This document shows positions 38,287 to 48,500 of a stretch of 64,000 nucleotides of DNA, in pieces (the stretch's first letter is position 1; every line of letters begins with the position of its first letter). Source of the stretch: Prunella strophiata (taxonomy: Eukaryota; Chordata; Aves; Passeriformes; Prunellidae); contig JAZBQD010000335.1 in the NCBI GenBank assembly GCA_036583965.1, forward strand, positions 1-64,000, read 5' to 3'. The position numbers were made by a program, and so were the translations under genes. The notes under the pieces were generated by a model. The model searched no databases. It was not told the origin of the DNA and saw only the letters and a program-made list of their open reading frames with translations.

Positions 38287-41200
38287 TCACTTGAGGTCGC
38301 CGTCGCCCTCGCCCTGGATGGTTTTCTTGATGCGCAGCAGCATCGTGGTGAGCCACTGATCCAGCCGCGAGATGGAGTCGAATTCCTTCACCTGGCACCG
38401 GCAAAAACGTGGATCAGGGAGCGGGCGGGAAAGGGAATGAGGCGGGAATGCGGCGGGGATGGGAGGGGGGAGTGGCAGACATGGGCTCCTCCTGGGAATA
38501 AAGGGGAGGGAAAAAGGAGAGGAAAGGGAGGCGAGGAATGCAAAGAAGGACAATAAAGGGAAAGGCGGGGGGAAACAAGGGGAAAGGGGAAAAAATCAAG
38601 GGGAAAGGGGAAAAAATCAAGGGGAAAGGGGAAAAAATCAAGGGGAAAGGGGAAAAAATCAAGGGGAAAGGGGAAAAAATCAAGGGGAAAGGGGAAAAAA
38701 TCAAGGGGAAAGGGGAAAAAATCAAGGGGAAAGGGGAAAAAATCAAGGGGAAAGGGGAAAAAATCAAGGGGAAAGGGGAAAAAATCAAGGGGAAAGGGGA
38801 AAAAATCAAGGGGAAAGGGGAAAAAATCAAGGGGAAAGGGGAAAAAATCAAGGGGAAAGGGGAAAAAATCAAGGGGAAAGGGGAAAAAATCAAGGGGAAA
38901 GGGGAAAAAATCAAGGGGAAAGGGGAAAAAATCAAGGGGAAAGGGGAAAAAATCAAGGGGAAAGGGGAAAAAATCAAGGGGAAAGGGGAAAAAATCAAGG
39001 GGAAAGGGGAAAAAATCAAGGGGAAAGGGGAAAAAATCAAGGGGAAAGGGGATGAAGAGGAAAAGGGAGGGTGATGAGGGGTGAAAGGAGGAAGGGCAAA
39101 AAAAAAGGGGAAGTGGGGGGGAAACAAGGGAAAAAAAAGGGAATGGAGGGAAAAAAAAAAAACAAAAAGGGAAAAGGCACAGGGCCACAGTCTAGAGAAA
39201 AGTCTCTCCAAACCCAACCCGAGCACTTTAAACTCCTGTCAAACACCAAAGGAGCTGGAACTCCTGAACTCTCCATGAAACCCCAGGAATATTAAAGGAG
39301 GAAGCCCAAATACTGAACAGGGCACAGGCATCCCACAAAAGAGAAGGAAGAAGCAGCATTCCCAAGTGCACCCATGAGTACTCACAGCCTCAGTGTAGGC
39401 CTCACTGTTCTGCTCCTCGTGAGCTTCCAGCAGTTTCTGGGAAAACACCAGGAAAAATCAGGGAATGCTCTATTCCTGCATGTTCCTGCTCCAGCATCTC
39501 ATCCCAGGGAACAGAGACTCATGAAAAGCACCCACAACAAATGGGGGGCTGGGTCAAACCCCAGGAAAAGTGAGGCTGATGTCCTTTAAAATGCTGGGAT
39601 AAAGGAGAAAAGCCCTGGAAAAGTGGGAAAGCCCCCTGGTTACTCACTTTCAATAGCTTGCATTCCCGGGAATCTGTGAAAGCCGGGAACATTTCTTCAT
39701 ATTTCTCCAGGGCAAGCTGGAAGAGAGAAGAGTCCCCTTTCACACCATTCCTATTTTTTTTCCAGGATTTGCCTTCCCATCCTCAAACTTGGGAAGGTAT
39801 CCACCAAGAATCCAATGTGACAGTGGCACATCAAGAATTCCAGCCACTGCTGAGGATGGATCAGGGATTTTGGGGTAATAGCTGTGAGCCCACCGAGCTT
39901 CTCCCAGCCTGGTGAGGAGGAAATGGGAATTCTGGGATAACTGACCTTGGCATTCAGCTCATCCACAATGAAGTGGCACAGGGCAGCTTTGAAGAAATAT
40001 TCTTTGGCGCTGTACTTGAGCAAAGGGTTATCCATCGTGTTTGTTCCCACCTGGACAAAAAAAGGTGGAAAAAAGGTGCAGGAAAGCAAAGGCTGGATTA
40101 AACCAACTCATATTCCACCCTGAGCCACGAGGCTGGGAATAAAAGGCATGGAAAAAATACTGTTGGGAAGCAGGGAGGTTTTGAATTAATCCCAAGGGAA
40201 GTCAGATCCCACCAGGCTGATCCTTGGTTGATGAGGAAATGGAAAAAGCTGCTCCAGGATTAACCCTCTGGAAGCACCAAGCAGCACTGTTGGTATTCAC
40301 AGGTAAATATCCAACAAAAGGCAGGAGCTGATAAATCCAGGAGGGAATTTTCTGCCAAAGGGAGTTGTAAATACATTCAAAGGGGAATTTTTATGGATTT
40401 CTCCCAACCTTTTCCTGGAAACACTGAAAATCACGGATGTGGCACTTGGGGACACTTGGCCATGCAGGGGGAACAGTGGGACTCTGACCTCAGAGAGCTT
40501 TTCCAGCCCAAACAATTCCCCGATTCTGGCAGTTTTGCCAACCCCTGAGCCCTTTTCCTTGTGAAGAGGTGCTATTCCCATGGGATTTGGCTCCTGACCT
40601 GCTCGTAGATCTCGATGGCTTTCTGGTACTGCTCCAGCTGCGCCGCGTAGGCCGCCACCTTCAGCAGACACTTGTTGGCTGAGCTGCAACCACATCCCAA
40701 AAAATCAGGCCCTGAATCCCAGGAATTCACCAGCCCGCACCCCAGCACCCCTTCCCAGAGAGAAAAGTGGGAACCCACAGATGGTCATTTAGAGGAATTC
40801 TCTTGGAATAGCCCAAATTAGAAATGGTTGTGGGAGTGCCTGGGATGGATCCCTGTTCCAGCCCTTCCCGCTGATCCCAAGGACTTGCCTGTTGGATTCC
40901 TCTCCCTTGTAGTAATCAGCAGCCTGCTCGTAGTGTGCGATGGCCTGGGGACAGAAATGTGGGATCAGTCATCCCAGGATAAAGCACCCCAGGGAACAGC
41001 ACCAACATTCAGGGAGAGAGATGGCATCCAATGGAGCAGAGCCAAGGAAGGAAATCCTTGCCTGGAAAATAACCCCTAAATCCCATCCGGTTTTATCCTG
41101 CAAAAATTCCAGCAGGAGATCCGCAGCGGGATTCCTGCTCAGGGAGTTTGGAAGTGGGAACAAGGGAATGAGTGCTGACATGGGAACTAAAAGTGACTAA

Positions 41201-44200
41201 AATGGCTCCATGACACTCCTGAAGAGTGGGAAACACCAAGGTGGATTCTCACTGGACCATTCGGGAGCATGCCTCTGCTGCTGGCACAGGGACACACCAG
41301 AGACTTGGGATTGCTCCATGAAAGCCTCCAGGCTGGAGGCTTTAACTCCATTGCACCATTAACTCCATTGCACCTACACCAGGAATTCCGGTGCTGGATG
41401 GAAGATGGGAATTCTTGAGCTCAGGGCAAAGGAAATCCCAGAATGGTTTGGGTTGGAAGGGACCTCTCAAAGGTGATCCCCTTCCACTGGGGGAACAACT
41501 TCCACCATCCCAGGCCGCTCCAGCTTGGCCTTGGACACTTCCAGGGATGTGGCGACCACAAGATTTTCTGGGAAAGCTGTGCCCGGGCCTGCAGTGACAT
41601 CACTGACGATGTCACCGACGTCCCCTCACCTTCTCGATGTCCACCAGCTCGGCCTCGTAGATCTCAGCAATGGTGATGTGGTGCTTGGCAGCGATGGTGA
41701 AGCGGCCCTGGGGGCGGGAGGGAAGCGGGATGAGGCGCGGCGTTCCCGGGAAGCCGCGCGGCGTTCCCGGGAGCGGGGCCTTACCATGTCCGTGTAGATA
41801 TCGATGGCTGCGTTTAAGCAGTTGATGGCCTCTGCAGCGTGTGTGAGAGACAACAGCGTCAGCCACATCCCAGCCCCAAATCCCACCCAGCAGCTGCTCC
41901 AGGGAATAGCTACCTACACAGTGGGCTCTGCAATGGCCTCAGCCCCAGCACCCCCAGCAATTCCCAAAGGGAGCAAACACCAGGATGACCCAACCCCGAG
42001 TTTGCTGTCTGCATCCCCCAACAGAGCAAACTTCAGGATCAAGTCCAAAATGTTGCTGTTTTTCAGGGAATTCGGGAGTTTCACCACTCCAAAAGGGTGT
42101 TATCCACCCTGAGTTTGTTCCCATGTCTCCTGGGATAATGCTGGTGGGAGGTGGGGGATTTGCTTCCAGACCTAGCTAGGGAAAAATGGAGACTTTCCTA
42201 AAAATCACAACCCAGTTGAAAGAATCCCAGATCCTTTATTCTCATCCCAACAAAGGCCAGGACTGGGGAAAGCCTCGGGGACACAGCAGGGCTCCCACTG
42301 CCATCCAGCCCAGTGACTGCCTGAAGCCATTCCTCAGGAAGCCATTCCTCAGGAAGCCATTCCCTACAGCCAAGCCAAACCAGGATGGAAGCTGCCAAAA
42401 GTCCCAACACCCTGCAGCATCCCAAATCCCAACAAACACCAAGAGGAGACGCCAGCACCGTGCTGACCTCCTGCACCATCCCAAAGAGCCTTCTGGAAAA
42501 GCAGGAATGTGCCTCTGCCAGCAGTGAGCGTTTGGCTGGGAACAATCCCGCATTCCGCTGCCGGGTCCCGCTGCCTTACCTTGCGGATCCGCTTTTTTGT
42601 AGGCGTTCCCGGCATCCACAAAGCTGGTGGCTGAGTCGTGCTTGCTCTGGAGCTGCATGTGCAGCTTGGCTGCCTGGCAAAAGGCATTTCCTGCCGCTGG
42701 AAAAGAGGGAATACCCATCCCCTGAATCCCGGCAATGAGCGGGAACGCGCTGCTTCCAGGATCCAGGGAGACTCAGGGATGAGGGCTTCCCAAGCAGGAT
42801 CACCAGCTGGCATCTTAAAATTCCTCCAAGATCCTTCAGCTCATTCCCTCTGTCCACTCACCCAGAATTTAAACAGGAATTGGATGGACACAGAGACCAT
42901 TACCCATGGAATAATTCACAGGAAGACATTTGGGTGCTCTGGGATCACCCACGCCCCCCCAGAGATCCCAGGATTTGGACTCACCACTCCAGTTTTTGGC
43001 GATCTTGAACATGTTGGCAGCCCTGGTGTACATCTCACAGGCCTCCTCCACCCGGGTGTTGCCCCTGGAATGCAGCAGGAATGCTCCTGAGGCTCCGGAG
43101 CCAAAACTGGGATTGGGAATCTTGGCCTCTCTGGGCCCTGTGAGGCTGATTCCACTCCCCATGTGAGAACACTGAAAGGGGAATGCTGGATTTGAGGGCT
43201 CTCCCAGGAATTCCTGAGATGCCAAAGGTCAGATTTTTGGTAAGGAAATGCAGATTTTTCATGGAAACCCCGGGAAAAAAAGAGGCTCTGGGGGGATCTC
43301 CTTGCTGTCCATAACTCCCTGACAGGAGCCAGGTGGGATCGAGCTCTGCTCCCACAGGAAAAAAAGGAATCCCAGAATCCTTAAGGTTGGAAAATCCCTC
43401 GAGCCCATGAATCCAACAATCCCCCAAAAACCATGTCCCCAGGTGCCACATCCACACTGCTCTTAAAACGACCTCACAACAGGGATTATTCCATTTTCTT
43501 TTCCTTTCCTTTGGGAACTCTGGCACTTTTCTCCCCTCGCTCTCCCCCTCTGGCAGCCGAGCACGGTCTGTTTGGAAGCACAGGCAGGATTTTTGGATCC
43601 CTCCTTGCCCTTGGAAGGCACCTCTGGCATGAGTCAAAGCTAACCAAGGAACACTACACTCGGAGAGGCCTCTGGAGCAGGGCAGGTCCCAGCCTTTCAA
43701 TCCCAAAAAATCAGAAATAAAGGAATAGCAGCTCTTGTGCAAGGTGATGGAGCAATTCCAGGAAGAGCCCAAGTGGGAAGAAGGCATTTTGGCCGGCACT
43801 GGGAAACCTGGACATCCCATTTGCAGGGAAGGTGCCAAGAGCCGAGTCACCCCCACCCCCCCCCACCTTTCCTTCCTCTTTTTTTTTGCTCCCATCTGTT
43901 TTTAGCCCTGAAAATTAAAAATTCCTCTCTCAAAATCTCTGCCTGTTCCCTCCAAGGATTTTCAGGAATTTGCCACCCGGATTATGCTCCTGGAGCAGGC
44001 CCTGACTGATTAATCTCTGCCAGAGGCCAGAGAGGAATTTCTATTTAAAACTTGTGGATTTTAGGGCGGCCACAGCCGAATTTTCTGGGCTGATGGATAA
44101 AAACCTCCCGGCTTTCACAGAGCATCATTCCGGGAAGATTTTTCCTTAAAAAACTAAGGAAAAGCAGGGTTGAGGTGGCCAAACCACCCCGTTTCCAGGC

Positions 44201-44886
44201 ACACCCCCAGGAACAGCGAGCCTGGAGCAGCCAGGCCCAGGGAAAAGGACGCTCTGCCATTTTCTGGGATAACGCCGGCCGCAGCCCCGGGGTACCAGGG
44301 CTCCCCTGGGATTTCGGGAGAGCCCATCCCTGCCAGGGCGAATCCCGGGGATGCCGGGAGATGATTCCCGCCGGGATAAGGCCGGGATGAGGGCGCGGGG
44401 AGGGGACAGGAGCCGCAGAGGCCGAGCGCGCCCGTCACATCCCTGTGGGCACGGCCGGCCGGGAGCGGCTGCTCCAGGGGGATCCGGGTTGGGATCGGGA
44501 TGGGAGCGCTCCGTGTGCCCCCCCCCGCCATCCCCCGTGCTCTGGCAGGGATAAGGGAGACTCTCACACACACTGCGGGGCCGGAAAAAGGGGGAAAAGG
44601 TCGGGAAGGGGAGGATGGAGGAGATGGGAAAGGGGGGCAGGAAACAGGGAAGGGGGCGGATGTAGGAGATGGGAAAGGGGGGCCAGGGGCTCGGAGGTGA
44701 TTCAGGAGCTGGGAATGGCGGTGTGAAGGGGCTGGAGCGGGGGATCCAGGAGATGGGAAGGGGGCTGCGGGATGCGGGGCCCGCTCACCCGAAGAGCCCC
44801 CGCAGGAAGGAGTGCGAGCCCTTGACGCGCTTCTCGGCCTCCGCCATGAGCTGCACGGCCTCCCGCTCCTTGCCGGCGCTGTCCAT
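38287..44886 (-). CDS. NAPB: Beta-soluble NSF attachment protein (beta-SNAP)
   Basis: Eleven coding exons in transcript order: 44789-44886, 42985-43064, 42580-42696, 41785-41831, 41630-41707, 40889-40944, 40599-40683, 39946-40050, 39648-39716, 39386-39436, 38287-38391. They total 891 bases, 296 aa (human 298), frame fully intact. The protein starts [20 protein letters not shown] and ends [10 protein letters not shown]; this C-terminus and residues such as [17 protein letters not shown] mark it as the beta rather than alpha isoform. It is a TPR-like helical adaptor that binds assembled SNARE complexes and recruits NSF ATPase for their disassembly at membranes; in mammals beta-SNAP is neuron-enriched. 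All introns are GT-AG except that after 40889, whose donor is GC (CAG|GCAAGT). The last intron carries a large minisatellite. Promoter shared with the divergent alpha-catenin-like gene. Confidence 0.97.
38577..39051. repeat. Homogeneous 21-bp minisatellite in the last NAPB intron
   Basis: About 22.6 copies of AAGGGGAAAGGGGAAAAAATC, apparently without variation. Each unit has two GGGG runs on the + strand; the NAPB sense strand is correspondingly C/T-rich. It starts 185 bases upstream of the last exon's acceptor. Because the unit is a multiple of three, long open frames appear on both strands; they are not genes. Confidence 0.97.
41440..41600 (-). mobile_element. CR1 fragment, antisense, in an NAPB intron
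   Basis: Antisense CR1 terminus 'cagaatggtttgggttggaa' then 'gggacctctcaaaggtgatc' and 'cttggccttggacacttcca'. In NAPB sense it is a forward CR1 copy; its far end lies about 30 bases from the exon at 41630. Confidence 0.8.
42323..42364. repeat. 15-bp tandem repeat, nearly three copies
   Basis: GAAGCCATTCCTCAG occurs twice exactly, followed by a partial copy, within an NAPB intron. Confidence 0.85.
43265..43460. mobile_element. Two CR1 fragments in opposite orientation
   Basis: Bases 43275-43365 match the sense CR1 phrase 'ctccctgacaggagccaggt'; bases 43370-43450 match an antisense terminus ('cagaatccttaaggttggaa', 'aaatccctcgagcccatgaa'). Two independent inserts or an inverted rearrangement in the first NAPB intron. 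Confidence 0.6.
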
Positions 44887-45525
44887 CGCTCCCGCTTTCC
44901 CTGCTCTCCTTCCTTCCTCTCCTCCTCTCCTCCTCCTCCTCCGCCGCGGCACCGGGAGCGCGCCGGGCGCGTGCGCGGGGCGGGGCGCGCGCGGGATGCG
45001 GGATGCGGGATCCGGCGGGGATCGGGGATGAGCGGCTCCTCCCGGCCGGTTGCTCCCAAAGCGGGATTCCCTCGGGAGCTAACTCAAAAGACGGCTGTGG
45101 GAATGGGAGCGGCAGCCCAGCCGGCGGTGGGAAGTGCGGCAGATCAGTCCATATCCTGAAGGTTATTTATGTCACTCCCCGAGTGTCCAGGGAATTGCCT
45201 CACCTGTAACGCAGGCGAGCTGACGCTCAGATTCCCGGGAGGTAGGCTACGCTTTCCTGGGAATATTCCACACTAAAGATAATCAGGAGGAGGGTCGCCT
45301 GTGTCCTGCCCCCGTTACATGAGCGCACATTTGAGTTGTTCAAAAACGCCCCGGGAAGGAGTGAGCGCTGTACGGGGAAAACTGGGATATTCCTGCCTGA
45401 TCCCTCCCCTGCGCACTCGGCCCGACGGAATCCCATAAACCCGAACAACCTTCCGAACTACAATTCCCGGCGTGCCCCGCGGCCGGCGCGCGGTGTGACG
45501 CCATCGCCCTGCGCCCGTTATCTCC
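44887..45525. promoter_or_regulatory. Bidirectional CpG promoter, NAPB / alpha-catenin-like gene
   Basis: The NAPB start codon (44886, -) and the first ATG of the divergent gene (45526, +) are only 639 bases apart. The NAPB side is very CpG-rich, with GC-box-like GGGCGGGGC near 44978. The other side has ACTACAATTCCCGGCGTGCC at 45457-45476, a strong match to the ZNF143/SBS element found in many bidirectional promoters. No TATA box. Start sites are not defined by sequence. Confidence 0.7.
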
Positions 45526-48500
45526 ATGGCGACGGTGGCGCATCCCGGCGTGGCTCCCATGGGAACGTCCCGCATGGCGTCCCGGGAGCCGCGGGAACTG
45601 GGCAGGAAAGACCTCGCGCTCCCCCCGGCTCCGCTGTCCCGAATCCCTCCCGGTGAGGGAATGCCGGCTCTGCAGTGCCGGGAACACCCGGCGATGATCC
45701 CCCGGGAAAGGAAATCCCGGCTCCGGTGTCCCGGGAATTCCAGGTGAGTGACCTGGTTTCAGGGCTCGGCGAAATAAAAGCCGGGAGCGTTTCCCAAGCC
45801 AGGAACTGCCATCTCCATCCAAGCTCGCTGGGAAAACCGGGAGCTGTTCCACACTGGATCCCAATTAACCCCAGGGGTTTTCCCTTTTCCAGGCAGGACA
45901 ACATGGAGCCTTTTTCCTTCTCTGAGCTCGGGCTCCCAACAGAAAACAAAGCTATCCAGGGAATTCTCTGCCCCATGGGTGTGGAGCTCTGCCACCTCCT
46001 CCTCGCCCTGGAACGGGAAGATGGGATTTGCCCGGCCTTTCCCACTTTGGGGGAAAAGGCAGGAAAATTAGCCAAAGCTATGGAAGAACTCGCTGCTGTG
46101 GCAAGGAGGTGAGGTGGATGGGAGTCTCCCGGGTGGATCTGGGGGCTGGGAAGAGATGGAAAAAGTGGCAGGGAGCCTCCTGGAGAGGTGGGATAGGGAG
46201 TGGGGAATAGACAGGAGTGCTGAGCCCAGCCCTTCCATTCCAGGCTGTCCGAGGATTCCGGCGAGGAAGGGAGCACGGGGGCGTGTCCCGTGGGTGAATC
46301 CCTGCTCCAGGCCGGGAGGGACGTGGTGCTGGCAGCATTCCAGCTCCAGGAGCACCCGGACAGCCCCCGGCACCGGCAGCACCTGGCAGCGGCCGCCAGG
46401 AGGGCTCTGACGGAGACAGCAAAGGTGAGAGGGGACACTGGGCAGGGACACGAGCCGGGGGAAGCTCCAGCAGATCCACGGAGCAAACCACCTCCGGGGA
46501 GGCAATGGGAATTCCTGAGCTGAGCGGCTTTCCTGCCTTGTTTCCTGGTTAGATCCTTCAGCTGGAAGAGGCTGCAGGGATGAGGAGGATCACTGGCGCT
46601 GCCAGCTGGCTCCTGGAATGCCTGAGCGTGCTGCGGGATGCCCGGGACACTGCAGGGCTGCTGGCTGCATTCCAGGCCTTTTCCGAGGCCCTGCTCCTGC
46701 TGAGCCGCCTGGCAGCCAAGCGCCTCCGGGAGCTCGGAGACTGCCCCGGAGGGAAGAGCCTGGCCCAGACCCTGCAGCTGCTCCACAAGTGTGTCCCACT
46801 CATCCACGCTGCCCTGACACGCTCCAGGGATAGCCCAGCTGACCTCTCCCGAGATTCTGTGTTCCAGCTGACGGAGAGGACCATCAGGGAGCTCCTCTCC
46901 CTGCTCACGGAGCCACAGGACAGGAGTGGGATCTTCTCCCAGCAGGTGAGCAGGCTCCAGGCTCTCCTGTCCCACCCTGACCCCCTGCACCTCGCCGAGG
47001 GCGGGTTCAGCTCCCACTTGGAAGCGGTCATTCTCCATGGAATGCTGCTGGCAGACTCATCCAGGCTGGATCTGCAGCTGGAGCTGGTGGAACGTTGCTG
47101 GGTCCTGCTACAGCTGAGGAGGAGCATCTGCAGCCACATGAGCCAGAGGGAGGGCCAGGGAGAACAGGGACTGGAGCGGGAATGTCACAGCTTGAGGGAG
47201 GAGCTGGAAAACCTGGACCGGGCAGCGCTCAGGGCCACGCTGTGCCAAATCCTGGATGGATTCTTCCAGGAGAAGGAGCCCCTGAGGCAGCTGGTTGAAG
47301 GTGCCCTTAGCCTTGCCCATTCAGGATGCTGTCCAGCAGAACCAGGAGGAATTTTAAGGAAGCTCCAGCCCCTCATTGCCGCCTTCTTTGCTCAGGCCCA
47401 GCGGATACTCCAAGCTGCCGATCTGCTCCTGGCCAGGTGTGCCAAGGCCCAAACTGCCAGGGAAATCCGGGAGGGTGAGGAGCACCTGCGGAGCCTCCTG
47501 GCCAGCCTCCCTTCCCTGCTCATGGAAACAAGTGGGAATTCCATGGAGCAGCTCCAGGCCTTGTGCTGTGCCTGGGCCAGAGCCACCAACAGCCTCCTGT
47601 GCTGCTTTGAGGAGACCATCGGCATGAGGGAATTCCTTGAGTTATCCATCCTGGAGCTGGCCAAGCAAAAGGAACGGTGTGAAGCGGCACTGGAATGCTG
47701 GGATCCCGAGGGATTCTCCTGGCACACCTCTCACCTCATGGGCTGGGCACGCTGGGTGGTCGGAGCCTCCACCCGGCACGTGGACAGGACCACGGATCCC
47801 ATCTTCAGGAATGGTTTGCTGGTGTGGGTGGAGCAATTGGCCAAATCCATCCTGGAGCTGGGAGCAGTCACAGCCCTCATTCCAGGAAGGTTTTCCTGCC
47901 TCCAAAGCCGGGATGCTTTTTCCCAGGCAGCGAGCTCCCTGATGGACTCAGCTCTCCGTGTCCAAGCCGGGCTGGACGGGTCCAACCACCCGGAGATCCT
48001 CAGCCCGCTCCGGGAGCAAGTGCGGAGCACCAAGCTGGAAAAGGGGCTGGAGCTCAGCCCATCCCACACTGGGACACGAACCAGTACGGATGAGGCAGCG
48101 TTCCAAGGAGAGATCCAAAGTCATCCATCTTCACCAGCAGCTAACTTCCACCTGGATCCATGGAAAGGGGATACACACCCTGTCATCAGAGCTCTCCTGG
48201 GAGCATCCCGAGCTGGTGACAAGGACACTGTCCGTGCTGCTTGCTCCTGTCCTGCTGGAGCTCTCCTGATGGCTGTGTGGAAGCAGCACGGGAAGCACTG
48301 CCTGTAGCTGAACCCCCCCAGCTCCAGGTGCTGGAGCAGCACTGGGATATCAAGGCACTCACCACAAGGATCATCAGCCTGGCCATGGCATCGGCCCCCG
48401 GGCAGCTCCCTGCCCCAGGCAGGCTTCTCCAAACAGCACTCAGGCTCTCAGGAAGGATCCAGGAGACTCAGGAGTGCCTGGCAGCTGTAGCAGGCTCTTG

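Noticed and set aside
38577..39051. Regular repeat array resembling a CRISPR
   Set aside because: Units are contiguous with no unique spacers, and the locus is a vertebrate intron; it is a minisatellite.
38388..39226. Open frames of 178-270 codons on both strands encoding KGKGEKI-, ERGKNQG-, PLDFFPF- and PLIFSPF-type heptad repeats
   Set aside because: They are by-products of the 21-bp minisatellite, whose unit is a multiple of three without stops in several frames; the region is the last intron of NAPB.
44154..45059. 301-codon antisense frame across the NAPB first exon region
   Set aside because: It follows CpG-island composition; only 44789-44886 matches NAPB, in another frame relation with a clear donor.
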